In this document: positions 1 to 9,704 of the stretch, in pieces
How positions within the stretch are numbered: position 1 is the first letter of the stretch
Layout of the letters: each line of letters begins with the position of its first letter
From: Gallionella sp.
GTDB lineage: Bacteria; Pseudomonadota; Gammaproteobacteria; Burkholderiales; Gallionellaceae
Reading direction: 5' to 3'
NCBI GenBank assembly: GCA_022340615.1
Contig: JAJDNO010000074.1
Location: 1-41,456, forward strand
Length of the DNA: 41,456 nucleotides
Position numbers and translations under genes: made by a program
Notes under the pieces: model-generated
The model's database searches: none
Told to the model about the DNA's origin: nothing
What the model saw: only the letters and a program-made list of their open reading frames with translations

Positions 1-1110
1 TGGCTGACCCTGGGCTACGCGCACAGCGGCAGTCCGCTGTCGGGCTACGCGCCGCTGCTCGGTGTGTATGGCGTGTCGCTGGTCGCCGCGATCAGCGCCG
101 GGCTGCTCGCATACGCCGGACTGAACCTGGTGCGCACGCCGGTTGCCTCATTTTCCCGAAGCGTAACCGTCCCTGTGCTGGTACTGGTTGTGCTATGGGG
201 AGCCGGCGCGCTGTTGCACCGGGTAAGCTGGACCGAACCGGTCGGCGAACCGGTCAGCGTGGCGCTGGTGCAGGGCAACATCGCGCAGAATCTGAAGTTC
301 AGCGAGGATGCGCTGGCCGGCACACTGGAGACATATCGCCGCCTGGTTTTGCAGAGCAACGCGCGCCTCATTCTGCTGCCAGAAACCGCGCTGCCGGTGC
401 TGCGCCGCGACGTCCCGCCGGATCTGGTTGATCAGCTGCGTGCCCATGCGGAGCAGAATCGCGGCGATATCCTGTACGGCGTTTTTCAGCGCGACCACGG
501 CAGCTATTACAACAGCGTGTTTTCGCTGGGTGCCGACCCGGAGCAGCATTACCGCAAACACCACCTGGTGGTGTTTGGCGAATTCATTCCGCTCAGGCCG
601 CTGCTCGGCTGGTTCATTAACGACGTGCTCGATATTCCGATGGGCGATCTGGCGCGCGGTGAGAGGCTGCAGGCGCCGCTTGATGTTGCCGGACAGCGAG
701 TCGGGGCCGATATCTGCTATGAAGACGTGTTCGGCGAGGAAATCATTCTGTCGCTGCCGCAGGCCACGCTGCTGGCCAACTTCACCAACGATGCGTGGTA
801 CGGACATTCGTATGCGGCCGCACAGCACGACCAGATGTCGCAAATGCGCGCGATTGAAAGCGGCCGGATGATGCTGCGCGTGACCAATACCGGCGTGACG
901 TCGATCATAGCCGCAGACGGCAGGATATTGCAGCAATTGCCGCAGCATCAGGAAGGAGTGCTGCTCGGCAACGCGCAAGGCTACCAGGGTGCCACGCCCT
1001 ATGTGCGCTGGGGCAACGCGGCGGTATGGCTGCTGATCATGCTGATGCTGGCGGGTGCGTGGCTGGTGGAAAAACGGAGCGCTATTTCGCCCAGGAATCC
1101 TTTAGCGTGA
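1..1110 (+). CDS. lnt: Apolipoprotein N-acyltransferase, 5' partial
   Basis: Inner-membrane enzyme that adds the third acyl chain to the N-terminal cysteine of lipoproteins, the last step of lipoprotein maturation after Lgt and LspA. The window opens in frame inside the N-terminal membrane region; 369 codons remain. The nitrilase-like periplasmic domain is complete. Its catalytic triad is visible as Glu in LLPETALP (codon 382-384), Lys in YRKHHLV (556-558) and Cys in DICYED (715-717). A final hydrophobic helix ([17 protein letters not shown]) precedes the stop. The last 29 bp overlap the 3' end of glnS on the opposite strand. Identification is firm; only the 5' end is missing. Confidence 0.96.
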   Translation, partial: WLTLGYAHSGSPLSGYAPLLGVYGVSLVAAISAGLLAYAGLNLVRTPVASFSRSVTVPVLVLVVLWGAGALLHRVSWTEPVGEPVSVALVQGNIAQNLKFSEDALAGTLETYRRLVLQSNARLILLPETALPVLRRDVPPDLVDQLRAHAEQNRGDILYGVFQRDHGSYYNSVFSLGADPEQHYRKHHLVVFGEFIPLRPLLGWFINDVLDIPMGDLARGERLQAPLDVAGQRVGADICYEDVFGEEIILSLPQATLLANFTNDAWYGHSYAAAQHDQMSQMRAIESGRMMLRVTNTGVTSIIAADGRILQQLPQHQEGVLLGNAQGYQGATPYVRWGNAAVWLLIMLMLAGAWLVEKRSAISPRNPLA

Positions 1111-2746
1111 CGGTGCGGTTGAAAACCGGTTTTCCGGGAAGATGATCGCGGCGATCGGCACAGAAATAGCCCAGCCGCTCGAACTGGTAGCGGGTTTCCG
1201 GCGCGGCATCCTTCACGCAACTTTCCACCCAGCCCTGCGCGATCGTCAGTGACTCAGGGTTCAGGTAGGTGCAGAAGTCGACATCCTTGTCCGCATCCGG
1301 TTCGGGCACGGTAAACAGCCGGTCGTACAGGCGGAACTCCGCCGCCAGCGCATGCGCACGGGACAGCCAGTGGATCACGCCCTTTACCTTGCGCCCGGCC
1401 GGATTTTTGCCCAGTGTGTCCGGGTCGATCGAGCAGCGCAATTCGACGACGTTGCCGGCAGCATCCCTGACCGCTTCATCGCAGCGCATCACGTAGGAAT
1501 AGCGCAGCCGAACTTCGCCGCCCACGGTAAGGCGCTGCCAGCCGGGCGGCGGCGCAACACTGAAGTCGTCCGCTTCTATCCAGATTTCCCTGCCGAACGG
1601 CACGATCCTTGAACCGAACTCCGGGTGCTGCGGATGGAAGCCCGCTTCCCTTGATTCGGTCTGTCCGTCGACAAAATTCGTGATCACCACTTTCAGCGGC
1701 CTGACCACCGCCATCACACGCGCGGCCCGGCTTTCAAGATCATCTCGGATGGCCGATTCAAGTACCGCCATATCAACGGTGTTGTTGCTCTTGGAGATGC
1801 CGATCAGCCTCGCGAATTCGCGTATTCCTTCCGGGGTGTAGCCGCGGCGGCGCATCCCGATGATGGTGGGCATGCGCGGATCGTCCCAGCCCGACACGCG
1901 TCCCTCGGTGACCAGCTGCAGCAGCTTGCGTTTGCTGGTGATGGTGTAGTGCAGTTCCAGCCGCGAAAATTCGTACTGGCGCGGATGGCAAGGCACGGAA
2001 ATGTTGTCCAGCACCCAGTCGTAGAGCGGGCGGTGGTCCTCGAACTCGAGGGTGCACAGCGAGTGGGTGATGCCTTCCAGCGCATCGGAAATGCAGTGCG
2101 TGTAATCGTACATCGGATAGATGCACCACTTGTCGCCGGTGCGAAGGTGGTGGGCGCGGCGGATGCGGTAGATCACCGGGTCGCGCAGGTTGATGTTGCC
2201 GCTGGACATGTCGATTCTGGTGCGCAGCACACGGCTGCCGTCGGCAAACTCACCCGCGCGCATGCGCGCGAACAGGTCAAGATTTTCCTTCACCGTGCGA
2301 TCGCGGTAGGGGCTGTTCCTGCCGGCCTCCGTCAGCGTGCCGCGATATTCGCGCATCTGCTCGGGGGTCAGGTCGTCCACATAGGCAAGTCCCTTGTTGA
2401 TCAGCTCCACCGCGAATTCGTAAAGCGCTTCGAAATAGTCGGACGCCCAGCGCACTTTGCCGTTCCACTCGAAGCCCAGCCAGTGCACGTCGTCCTGTAT
2501 CGACAGCGCGTACTCCTCGTTTTCCTTTTCCGGATTGGTATCGTCGAAACGCAGGTTGCATTTTCCCTGGTAATCCACGGCCAGGCCGAAGTTCAGGCAG
2601 ATCGATTTTGCATGACCGACATGCAGATATCCGTTCGGCTCGGGCGGGAAGCGGGTCACGATGCTGCTATGCTTCCCGCTGGCCAGGTCGGCATCGATGA
2701 TCGAACGGATGAAATTGGAAGTGGCGGGTTGTGGCGTGCTGCTCAT
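1082..2746 (-). CDS. glnS: Glutaminyl-tRNA synthetase
   Basis: Class I aminoacyl-tRNA synthetase charging tRNA-Gln with glutamine in the cytoplasm. The 554 residues match the bacterial GlnRS length. The HIGH-type motif is [15 protein letters not shown] near residue 35. The KMSKS-type loop is TSKRKLLQ, followed by the typical GWDDPRMPT and [13 protein letters not shown] blocks, then the beta-barrel anticodon-binding domains. The start at 2746 gives the usual short N-terminal arm before the Rossmann fold. It converges with lnt, sharing 29 bp of 3' coding sequence. A TAGAAT -10-like hexamer lies on this strand at 2792-2797, about 45 bp upstream, without a clear -35. Confidence 0.97.
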   Translation of the reverse strand: MSSTPQPATSNFIRSIIDADLASGKHSSIVTRFPPEPNGYLHVGHAKSICLNFGLAVDYQGKCNLRFDDTNPEKENEEYALSIQDDVHWLGFEWNGKVRWASDYFEALYEFAVELINKGLAYVDDLTPEQMREYRGTLTEAGRNSPYRDRTVKENLDLFARMRAGEFADGSRVLRTRIDMSSGNINLRDPVIYRIRRAHHLRTGDKWCIYPMYDYTHCISDALEGITHSLCTLEFEDHRPLYDWVLDNISVPCHPRQYEFSRLELHYTITSKRKLLQLVTEGRVSGWDDPRMPTIIGMRRRGYTPEGIREFARLIGISKSNNTVDMAVLESAIRDDLESRAARVMAVVRPLKVVITNFVDGQTESREAGFHPQHPEFGSRIVPFGREIWIEADDFSVAPPPGWQRLTVGGEVRLRYSYVMRCDEAVRDAAGNVVELRCSIDPDTLGKNPAGRKVKGVIHWLSRAHALAAEFRLYDRLFTVPEPDADKDVDFCTYLNPESLTIAQGWVESCVKDAAPETRYQFERLGYFCADRRDHLPGKPVFNRTVTLKDSWAK

Positions 2747-2854
2747 ATGGGGATATTCTTGGTTTGTATCAATCAGCGATCTGTGCGGTGGATTCTACCC
2801 GAAATCAGGTGCAACCCGAGAGGGGGATTAACTGTGAAAAGGTCACGCATATTT

Positions 2855-2862
2855 GATAGAAT
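2855..2862 (+). promoter_or_regulatory. Candidate extended -10 promoter for the TPR gene
   Basis: TG-a-TAGAAT (TAGAAT at 2857-2862) is an extended -10 element. No good -35 is seen 17 nt upstream. The predicted start near 2869 would give a leader of about 70 nt before the ATG at 2941. Confidence 0.4.
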
Positions 2863-2940
2863 CGGCTCCGATCCAGCCAGCTCCGCGGCCCTGGGAAATT
2901 CTTCGCGGACTTGCGGCATACCATCCGGAACCGAATCACT

Positions 2941-4011
2941 ATGAATATTGCCAAGCATTTCCTTCGCAATTTCGCGCTGATTGCCAGCGCGATTCTGTTA
3001 TGTGCCGTCCAGATTGCGCACGCCGATGAATATGTTGATGCCAGCTTGCTGTACAAGAAAGGCCAGAGCAATCAGGCGCTGGAAAAGGTCAACAAATATC
3101 TCGCCGCCAGACCGAAAGATGCACAGGCGCGATTTCTGAAGGGGCTGATCCTGACCGAACAGGGCAAGACAGCCGATGCAATGAAGATATTCTCGGACCT
3201 GACGGCAGACTATCCGGACCTGCCCGAACCCTACAACAACCTCGCTGTGCTGTATGCCAGCCAGGGCAAATACGACAAGGCCAAACAGTTGCTGGAAAAA
3301 GCGATCAGCACCCACCCCAGCTACGCGACCGCGCACGAGAATCTCGGCGACATCTATGCGAAGCTGGCCAGCCAGGCATATGATCGCGCGCTGCAACTGG
3401 ATAACAAAAACACTGCGACGCAAACCAAGCTGGCAATGATCCAGAACCTGTTTGCCGCCGATGCAGGCAATAATGTCAACGTTGCATCCGCCGCCGCTTT
3501 CCAGGGAAAGTCCGCTGCCGCCAAAGCCGAACCGGCCGCCGCACCGCCAAAAACAGCCCCTGAAACAGCAACACTCGCAAAAGCAGCACCGGCATTATCC
3601 ACGCCGGCGATCGCGGAAACCCCTATCAAGGCCGTTGCCGCAACTCCCGCTAAGGCCGCTGCAAGGAAGGACAGCAGCGCCGAGGTTACAAGCACCGTGA
3701 CGTCCTGGGCGAAAGCGTGGTCGTCGCAGGATGCGAATCAGTACCTGTCGTTTTATGCGAATGATTTCAGGACGCCAGGCGGTGAAACACGGGCAGCCTG
3801 GGAGGCGGTACGCAGGGAGCGCCTCGGCGCTCCCAAGTACATCGATGTCGGCATACGCATCAGGAGTATTGCGTTCAAAGACAGCCAGCATGCCACGGTG
3901 AAATTCCACCAGTCCTATCGTGCCAGCAACTTCAAAGCCTCCGGTAACAAAACCCTGCTGATGGTGAATTCCGGCGGCAAGTGGCTGATCCAGGAAGAGC
4001 GCAGCAGGTAA
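2941..4011 (+). CDS. Secreted TPR protein with NTF2-like (Cds6-type) C-terminal domain
   Basis: A 356-residue exported protein. Start chosen at MNIAKHF because it begins a clean signal peptide (hydrophobic ALIASAILLCAVQIAHA, predicted cleavage before DEYVD); an upstream in-frame ATG at 2911 would put charged residues first. Residues about 25-165 are tetratricopeptide repeats (for example LEKVNKYLAARPKDAQARF and AEPYNNLA-type helices). Then comes an Ala/Pro/Lys-rich linker of about 60 residues. The last 110 residues (VTSWAKAWSSQDANQYLSFY onward) form an NTF2-like domain of the kind at the end of Csd6/Cds6-type L,D-transpeptidases. The next gene, 2 nt downstream, carries a related domain, so the two probably act together on the periplasmic wall. 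No specific function is assigned. Confidence 0.85.
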   Translation: MNIAKHFLRNFALIASAILLCAVQIAHADEYVDASLLYKKGQSNQALEKVNKYLAARPKDAQARFLKGLILTEQGKTADAMKIFSDLTADYPDLPEPYNNLAVLYASQGKYDKAKQLLEKAISTHPSYATAHENLGDIYAKLASQAYDRALQLDNKNTATQTKLAMIQNLFAADAGNNVNVASAAAFQGKSAAAKAEPAAAPPKTAPETATLAKAAPALSTPAIAETPIKAVAATPAKAAARKDSSAEVTSTVTSWAKAWSSQDANQYLSFYANDFRTPGGETRAAWEAVRRERLGAPKYIDVGIRIRSIAFKDSQHATVKFHQSYRASNFKASGNKTLLMVNSGGKWLIQEERSR

Positions 4012-4013
4012 CC

Positions 4014-5183
4014 ATGTTCAAACGGGCATGGTTATTGTTGTTGCTGTGCAGCTGGCTTCCGGCCACGGCAAAGGCCGGGCCGGTAGTGCCGAGCCCTGAA
4101 ATCCAGCTGGTGAAAAGCCTGCAGGCCATCAATCACAACCATCTCGATATTGCGCTGAACGAAGTCGACAGCCTGCTGCGCGTCAATCCGAACTTCAGGC
4201 TCGCTCAGCTGGTCAAGGGCGATCTGCTGATGGCCCATGCGGGGGTGATCAACAGTTTTGGCAGCGTGGCAAATGCGCCCCACGATAAAATCAACGACCT
4301 GCGCGACGAAGCGCGGGTGCGCCTGCAGCGCGTGTTGTCCCAGTCGGACAGCAAACTCAGGCCACGCTTCCTGTGGCAGCTGGATCCGCGGCAGAAGTAC
4401 GCGCTGGTGGTGGACACCAGCCGCTCAACGCTGTTTGTATACCAGAACGTGGAAGGTGAGCCGCGATATGTCACCGACTTCTACGTTACGATCGGCAAGC
4501 TGGGCGCCGATAAACTTGCTTCTGGCGATCAGCGCACCCCGATCGGCGTCTATTTCATCAAGGCCGAATTGTCCAAGAAGGAGCTTGCCGATATCTACGG
4601 CGATGCAGCCTACCCGATCAATTATCCGAACGAATGGGACCGCCGGAACAAGCGCACCGGCAGCGGCATCTGGCTGCATGGCACGCCCAGCAGCACTTAC
4701 AGCCGGCCGCCGCGCGCGAGCAACGGCTGTGTGGTGCTGGCGAATGCCGATCTTGAAAAACTGGCGCCTTATCTGCAGGTGGGCGTCACGCCCGTGATCA
4801 TCGCCAACCGGATGGACTGGGCCGGCGAACAGGACCAATCGGAACGCGCCAGCCTGATGCTGGCAGTCGAACAGTGGCGCAAGGACTGGGCCAGCCTGGA
4901 TACCGATGCCTACCTGAGGCATTACGCGCGGGACTTTTCGAGCAACGAAATGGATTATCGTGCATGGGCGAAACAGAAAAGACTGGTTAACAGCGCCAAA
5001 TCCTGGATCAAGGTGGACATCTCGGATGTCAGCATGTTCGTCTACCCCGATCAGCCCGATATGGTGGTCGTAGATTTCGACCAGGATTACCGAAGCAACA
5101 ACCTGTCCAACCGGATGAAGAAACGCCAATACTGGATCAAGCAGGACAACGGCTGGAAAATAATCTACGAAGGAGCCGCATGA
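4014..5183 (+). CDS. L,D-transpeptidase (YkuD fold) with NTF2-like C-terminal domain
   Basis: Predicted periplasmic peptidoglycan L,D-transpeptidase or L,D-carboxypeptidase, 389 residues. The ATG at 4014 is 2 nt after the TPR gene stop and starts a signal peptide ([17 protein letters not shown]). Residues about 125-265 are the YkuD catalytic domain with the HGT...S-N-GCV motif: His222 (WLHGTPSS) and nucleophile Cys239 (SNGCVVL). The C-terminal stretch from about residue 285 ([20 protein letters not shown]) is an NTF2-like domain resembling that of Helicobacter Csd6 and of the preceding TPR protein. Whether it crosslinks, trims or attaches wall proteins cannot be decided from sequence. It is co-oriented and closely packed with its neighbours, so probably in one transcript. 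Confidence 0.92.
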   Translation: MFKRAWLLLLLCSWLPATAKAGPVVPSPEIQLVKSLQAINHNHLDIALNEVDSLLRVNPNFRLAQLVKGDLLMAHAGVINSFGSVANAPHDKINDLRDEARVRLQRVLSQSDSKLRPRFLWQLDPRQKYALVVDTSRSTLFVYQNVEGEPRYVTDFYVTIGKLGADKLASGDQRTPIGVYFIKAELSKKELADIYGDAAYPINYPNEWDRRNKRTGSGIWLHGTPSSTYSRPPRASNGCVVLANADLEKLAPYLQVGVTPVIIANRMDWAGEQDQSERASLMLAVEQWRKDWASLDTDAYLRHYARDFSSNEMDYRAWAKQKRLVNSAKSWIKVDISDVSMFVYPDQPDMVVVDFDQDYRSNNLSNRMKKRQYWIKQDNGWKIIYEGAA

Positions 5184-5184
5184 C

Positions 5185-5778
5185 ATGAAACATCTGATCA
5201 CCGCATTGTTCACGCTGCTTTTCTGCTGCGCGATGCAATCTTCCTATTCTTCAACCCAAAGCACCAATCCAATAAAGGGCAATAAAACCATGGTAAAACT
5301 GCACACCAGCAAAGGCGTCATCACACTGCAACTCGACGCCGAAAAGGCCCCGGTTACCGTCAAGAACTTCCTCGAATATGTGAACAGCGGTTTTTACAGC
5401 GGCACCATTTTCCACCGCGTGATCGGCAATTTCATGATCCAGGGCGGCGGCTTCGAGCCGGGCATGAAACAGAAGAAAACCAATCCGCCGATCAAGAACG
5501 AAGCCGCAAACGGCCTGAAGAACGACAAGTACACGATCGCGATGGCGCGTACCGGCGACCCGAATTCGGCAACCGCGCAGTTCTTCATCAACGTCAAGGA
5601 CAATGACTTCCTGAATTACCCCGGGCAGGATGGCTGGGGCTATTGCGTGTTCGGCAAGGTAGTGGAAGGCCAGGAAGTCGTGGACGCGATACGCAACGTG
5701 AAAACCGGAAACCGCTCCGGCTTCCAGGACGTGCCGCTGGAAGATGTGATCATCACCAGCGCGGAAGTCGTAAAATAA
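5185..5778 (+). CDS. ppiB: Peptidyl-prolyl cis-trans isomerase, cyclophilin type
   Basis: Cyclophilin catalysing proline isomerisation during folding. The core contains [20 protein letters not shown] and [12 protein letters not shown], the active-site Arg/Phe/Gln blocks. The ATG at 5185, 1 nt after the transpeptidase stop and preceded by AAGGAG, adds about 35 residues with a hydrophobic signal-like stretch ([16 protein letters not shown]). That would send the protein to the periplasm. An internal ATG at 5290, preceded by AAAGGG, starts exactly where cytosolic PpiB starts (MVKLHTSKG). Either start, or both, may be used. The periplasmic form would fit the envelope neighbours. Confidence 0.93.
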   Translation: MKHLITALFTLLFCCAMQSSYSSTQSTNPIKGNKTMVKLHTSKGVITLQLDAEKAPVTVKNFLEYVNSGFYSGTIFHRVIGNFMIQGGGFEPGMKQKKTNPPIKNEAANGLKNDKYTIAMARTGDPNSATAQFFINVKDNDFLNYPGQDGWGYCVFGKVVEGQEVVDAIRNVKTGNRSGFQDVPLEDVIITSAEVVK

Positions 5779-5864
5779 CGCACGCGCTGATCCTGCCGGT
5801 TGGCCTGCCGGACTGTGCGGCAGGCTGCCCGAACCCCGCGTATGTGCCGGACCGGAGGCGATAA

Positions 5865-6587
5865 ATGTCCCATACCCTGTTCATATCCGACCTGCACCTG
5901 AGCACCGATCATCCGCATGCCATTGAGGAATTCCAGCGCTTCATCGCTTTGGCTGCGCCGCAGGCAGAGGCGCTGTATATCCTCGGCGACCTGTTCGAAT
6001 ACTGGGCGGGCGACGACGACCTGGACGATCCTTTTCATGCCCGGGTGATTGCCGCATTGCACGGGCTTGCACGGCAGGGCGTCCGGGTGTTCCTGATGCA
6101 TGGCAACCGTGACCTGTTGATGGGCGATGTGCTCGCACAGGCCTGCGGCGCAAGGCTGCTGCCGGACCCCACCCTGCTTGACCTGTATGGCACGCCGACG
6201 CTGATCAGCCACGGTGATGCACTGTGCATCGACGATGTCGAATACCAGCAATTCCGCGCGCAGGTCCATGACGCGAAGTTCCAGAAAAACTTCCTTGCAC
6301 AGCCACTCGCGGAACGCAAAGCCTATATCGAAATGCTGCGCCGGCAAAGCACTGCGGCGAAACAGAAAAAGGACGCCGCGATCATGGATGTGAACGCCGA
6401 TGCAGTCGCAGCACTGCTGCGCGAATACCGCTATCCCCGGCTGATACACGGCCATACCCACCGCCCCGATCGCCATCAGCACAGCGTGGATGGCCACGTC
6501 TGCGAGCGCTGGGTGCTGAGCGACTGGGACAGGAAGGTTACTGCATTGCGCTGCGACGCGCAGGGCTGCCGGGTGCTGGAATTCTGA
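5865..6587 (+). CDS. lpxH: UDP-2,3-diacylglucosamine diphosphatase
   Basis: Peripheral membrane Mn-dependent pyrophosphatase of lipid A synthesis; it hydrolyses UDP-2,3-diacylglucosamine to lipid X and UMP. 240 residues, the normal LpxH length. Calcineurin-type metal motifs run in order: ISDLHLS (residues 7-13), LGDLFEYWAGDD, MHGNRDLL, SHGDALC and the C-terminal HGHTHRP. The start is backed by GGAGG 6 nt upstream. The gene ends 9 bp from the stop of the convergent nuclease gene, leaving little room for a terminator. Confidence 0.97.
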   Translation: MSHTLFISDLHLSTDHPHAIEEFQRFIALAAPQAEALYILGDLFEYWAGDDDLDDPFHARVIAALHGLARQGVRVFLMHGNRDLLMGDVLAQACGARLLPDPTLLDLYGTPTLISHGDALCIDDVEYQQFRAQVHDAKFQKNFLAQPLAERKAYIEMLRRQSTAAKQKKDAAIMDVNADAVAALLREYRYPRLIHGHTHRPDRHQHSVDGHVCERWVLSDWDRKVTALRCDAQGCRVLEF

Positions 6588-6596
6588 ACGCTGCCG

Positions 6597-7283
6597 TCAG
6601 CTTCCGCCAGCGCACAGCTTCGCGCACGGAATGCCGTCGCGTTGCGGATTAAGCGCCTTTACACCGCAGACGTTAAGGTAATAAAACGCTTCATCGCAGG
6701 AAATCATCTGTGTGCAACGGCGCTTGGTGCCGCAGGTGTAATCACCGGGTGAGAGTACCGTTGATGCATCCTTGTGTTCTGTATGCTGCTTGCGCCAAAT
6801 CCAGGGCGGAGTGGGATTGTTCTGGGACCACAAGCCGCGCCCGGTCTGGCGCGCTTCCTGCTGCAGTGCAATGTAGCGGCGGTCGCTGTGATAGTGCGAA
6901 TATTCCCATGCCATGCCGCGCCTTACCATTTCCTCGTTGACCCTGAGACCGTCCACTTCCAGCTGTGCGACCGTGCGCCCATACTTGTCCACCGCTTGTG
7001 TGCGTACGCGTACCTGTCTGTGCCATACCATTTGTCTCAGCGAGCTGGTGGATGCTGCTCCGTAGTCCTGATCCTTCTCCGGCGCGTCGATTTCGGCCAG
7101 CCTGATCTTCATCAATCCGCCCGCGTGTTGTCCGGCGGCTTTATGCACAACCAGCACGGTATCGCCGTCCAGCACGACGACGACTTTGGCCGAGAATTCC
7201 GTTTCAGATTCCGTGGCAGCGTACGCCGCTCCGTTCAAACACAGCAGCACAGCGCAAACCAGTGCTGTGCCGGCGAGGTTCAT
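6597..7283 (-). CDS. Secreted thermonuclease-like protein with degenerate excalibur tail
   Basis: Staphylococcal-nuclease-fold protein of 228 residues, probably a Ca-dependent secreted DNase/RNase. The ATG at 7283 overlaps the pgpA stop as ATGA and begins a signal peptide (MNLAGTALVCAVLLCLNGAAYA). Catalytic residues are present: Arg61 and Glu69 in IRLAEIDAPEK and Arg103 in KYGRTVAQ. The C-terminus has the cysteine pattern of an excalibur Ca-binding module (C..M.SC.EA.YYL..CG...RDGIPC..LC), but the usual Asp-x-Asp-x-Asp-Gly loop reads NPQRDG, so calcium binding there is doubtful. Last gene of the ribBA-pgpA operon. Confidence 0.88.
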   Translation of the reverse strand: MNLAGTALVCAVLLCLNGAAYAATESETEFSAKVVVVLDGDTVLVVHKAAGQHAGGLMKIRLAEIDAPEKDQDYGAASTSSLRQMVWHRQVRVRTQAVDKYGRTVAQLEVDGLRVNEEMVRRGMAWEYSHYHSDRRYIALQQEARQTGRGLWSQNNPTPPWIWRKQHTEHKDASTVLSPGDYTCGTKRRCTQMISCDEAFYYLNVCGVKALNPQRDGIPCAKLCAGGS

Positions 7284-7798
7284 ATCAGCGCGCTCTTGAG
7301 CAGGGCGAGGCACATCAGGGTATAACCGGCAGCAAGCAGATCGTCGAACATCACGCCCAGCCCGCCATGCCAGTTGCTGTCGAAATAGCGTATCGGTGGC
7401 GGTTTGACGATATCGAAGATGCGGAACAGCACGAAAGCCAGCAGGGACCAGTACCAGCCGTGAGGCGTAAAGAAAAGCACCAGCATGAAGGATACGATCT
7501 CGTCCCAAACGATGCCGCCATAATCCGGAACACCCAAAGCCTTGCCGGTGATGTCGCAGACCCACACCCCGAGCGCGAAGGCCAGTACCAGCACCAGCAT
7601 GAAGGACAGGTCAGACAGCAGAGGCGCCAGCAGCCAGTACAGCGGGAATGCGACCAGGGTACCGAATGTGCCCGGTGCGATTTTGGCCAGGCCGCTGCCG
7701 AAGCCGAACGATATCAGGTGCGCGGGATGGCTGAGGAGCAGCCGCCAGCCCGGATCGATCCACCCAGGTCCAACCCGGGTATCATCTGAAATGTTCAT
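7280..7798 (-). CDS. pgpA: Phosphatidylglycerophosphatase A
   Basis: Inner-membrane phosphatase converting phosphatidylglycerol phosphate to phosphatidylglycerol. 172 residues from the ATG at 7798, which has GGAAG 9 nt upstream; a TTG at 7819 would add seven residues. Family blocks are visible: GFGSGLAKIAPGTFGTL, then DYGGIVWDEIVSF and FRIFDIVKPPPI, with several hydrophobic helices. It overlaps thiL upstream by 17 bp and the nuclease downstream by 4 bp, so translation is probably coupled. Confidence 0.95.
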   Translation of the reverse strand: MNISDDTRVGPGWIDPGWRLLLSHPAHLISFGFGSGLAKIAPGTFGTLVAFPLYWLLAPLLSDLSFMLVLVLAFALGVWVCDITGKALGVPDYGGIVWDEIVSFMLVLFFTPHGWYWSLLAFVLFRIFDIVKPPPIRYFDSNWHGGLGVMFDDLLAAGYTLMCLALLKSALI

Positions 7799-8735
7799 AG
7801 CCGCCGCTTCCAGGTTCAATTAGATTTCCGGCTGCATCGTGCACGATGCAGCCGCTGCCCGCAACAATTTTTCCGATGCAGCTAAGACGCAACGAAAGCC
7901 GTGTGCCGATGGCCGCGATTTCGTCATGGCGTGCGGCCGGCGCGGTAAAGCACAGTTCGTAATCATCCCCGCCCGACAGGATGCACTGCATGCCGGACAG
8001 CGTTGCCGCATGCGACTGCATTGCGGTTGAAGCCGGTAGCGACGCTAAGTCAATTTGCGCGCCGACGTTCGAAGCATCGAGCATATGACCGAGATCGGCG
8101 AGCAGGCCGTCGGAAATATCGATCGCGCTGTTCGCGATGCCCCGCAATGCAAGGCCCAGCGCAATGCGTGGCTGCGGCCGGTGCAGGACCTGCGCGCTGG
8201 CCGCGAATTCGGATTCGGACAGCAGTAAGCGGCCTTGCATGTGTGCCAGCGCCAGCGCGGCATCGCCCAGCGTTCCGGATACCCAGATATCGTCGCCGGG
8301 CTGAGCGCCGCTGCGCCGCAACGCCTGTTGTGCCGGCACCTCGCCGAATATCGTCACGCACAGGTTGAGCGGCCCGCGCGTGGTGTCGCCGCCGACCAGA
8401 TTCACGCCGTGCTGTTGCGCGAGCGCGAAGAACCCCGCGCTGAATTTTTCCAGCCATGGTTCATCGGCTTTCGGCAGCGCGATTGCCAGCACCGCCCAGC
8501 GCGGCGTCGCACCCATCGCCGCGATATCGGATAAATTTACCGCGAGCGTCTTGTGGCCGAGCAGGAACGGATCGGCGTCGGGAAGGAAGTGAGTACCGCT
8601 GACCAGCATGTCGCTCGATACTGCGAGCACATTGCCTGCGCTCACCTGCAGCAGCGCGGCGTCATCGCCGACGCCAAGCAGCGCGTTCGGGGCGGGGCGG
8701 GTGAAATATTTGCGGATCAGGTCGAATTCGTTCAT
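7782..8735 (-). CDS. thiL: Thiamine-monophosphate kinase
   Basis: ATP-dependent kinase making thiamine pyrophosphate from thiamine monophosphate, the last step of thiamine synthesis. 317 residues. The PurM/ThiL fold shows LLGVGDDAALL near the N-terminus, AVNLSDIAAMGA, GGDTTRG, WVSGTLGDAA, DISDGLLADLGH and LSGGDDYELCF, all in family order. It lies 15 bp after nusB and overlaps pgpA at its 3' end, the usual proteobacterial order nusB-thiL-pgpA. Confidence 0.97.
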   Translation of the reverse strand: MNEFDLIRKYFTRPAPNALLGVGDDAALLQVSAGNVLAVSSDMLVSGTHFLPDADPFLLGHKTLAVNLSDIAAMGATPRWAVLAIALPKADEPWLEKFSAGFFALAQQHGVNLVGGDTTRGPLNLCVTIFGEVPAQQALRRSGAQPGDDIWVSGTLGDAALALAHMQGRLLLSESEFAASAQVLHRPQPRIALGLALRGIANSAIDISDGLLADLGHMLDASNVGAQIDLASLPASTAMQSHAATLSGMQCILSGGDDYELCFTAPAARHDEIAAIGTRLSLRLSCIGKIVAGSGCIVHDAAGNLIEPGSGGYEHFR

Positions 8736-8750
8736 GCGGAGATTTCCGCT

Positions 8751-9242
8751 TCAGGATGCGCGGCCCGAAAATTCCGGTGCCCGCAGCTGCGGCGCGAGCT
8801 TGTCGAGTACACCATTGACGAATTTGTGGCCGTCGGTGCCGCCGAAGGTCTTGGCGAGTTCGACAGCCTCGTTGATGATGACTTTGTAGGGCACTTCAGG
8901 GTGCCGGGACAATTCATAGCTGCCCAGCAACAGCACCGCGAATTCCACAGGGCTGATCTCGTCGATCGGACGGTCCAGATGCGGGACGAGCAGCGTCTCG
9001 AGATCGGCATGCTGCTTCAGCGCGCCGCGCAACAAATCGGAAAACAGTTCCTTGTCGTAGCGGCCGAGATTCTTTTCCGCATGGATCTGCTTCTCGATTT
9101 GCGCTTCGTCACCCGCGGTGATGCGCCATTGATAAATGCCCTGCAGCGCGAGTTCGCGGGCGCGATGGCGCGGGCTCTTGTTCGGGGACTTCCGGATTTC
9201 CGCGGTTGCCAGCTTGCCGGCACCCGTTTCACTGCTGCTCAT
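8751..9242 (-). CDS. nusB: Transcription antitermination factor NusB
   Basis: All-helical RNA-binding factor that with NusE/S10 binds boxA in rRNA antitermination. 163 residues from the ATG at 9242, which overlaps the ribH stop as ATGA. That start gives a short polar leader ([10 protein letters not shown]) before the conserved [17 protein letters not shown]. Later blocks [20 protein letters not shown] and [15 protein letters not shown] are diagnostic. Upstream in-frame codons lie inside ribH and are not credible starts. Confidence 0.96.
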   Translation of the reverse strand: MSSSETGAGKLATAEIRKSPNKSPRHRARELALQGIYQWRITAGDEAQIEKQIHAEKNLGRYDKELFSDLLRGALKQHADLETLLVPHLDRPIDEISPVEFAVLLLGSYELSRHPEVPYKVIINEAVELAKTFGGTDGHKFVNGVLDKLAPQLRAPEFSGRAS

Positions 9243-9691
9243 TCGAGTCCCCGCAGCAGGTTGGCCATTTCGATCGCGACCAATGCGGCTTCGCTGCCCT
9301 TCACGTCCATCCGTGCGATCGCCTGTTCGTCGGTATCGGTGGTCAGGATCGCATTTGCGACCGGGACGCCGCAGGCCAGCTGTACTTCGTTCACGCAACG
9401 CGCCGATTCGGTGGATACCACTTCAAAATGAAAGGTGTCGCCGCGTATCACCGCGCCCAGCGCAATCAATGCGTCAAACTTTTCGCTTTCCGCCATCTGC
9501 AGCAGCACCAGCGCGATTTCCAGTGCGCCGGGCACGGTCGCGAGCGTGATGTCGTCCTCGCGCACGCCCTGCTGGACCAGACGGGCGCGGCAGGCACCCA
9601 GCAGGCCTTCGCATACTTCGGTGTTGAAACGGCTCTGCACGATACCGATGCGCAGACCAGCGCCATCCAGGTTCTTTTCCAGTTCTTTCAT
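9239..9691 (-). CDS. ribH: 6,7-dimethyl-8-ribityllumazine synthase
   Basis: Penultimate riboflavin enzyme, condensing the ribityl-pyrimidine with the dihydroxybutanone phosphate made by RibB. 150 residues. IVQSRFN (substrate pocket), TVPGALEI and [14 protein letters not shown] (with the catalytic His) are all intact. It lies 13 bp downstream of ribBA and overlaps nusB by 4 bp. Confidence 0.97.
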   Translation of the reverse strand: MKELEKNLDGAGLRIGIVQSRFNTEVCEGLLGACRARLVQQGVREDDITLATVPGALEIALVLLQMAESEKFDALIALGAVIRGDTFHFEVVSTESARCVNEVQLACGVPVANAILTTDTDEQAIARMDVKGSEAALVAIEMANLLRGLE

Positions 9692-9704
9692 GAATATCTG
9701 TCCT

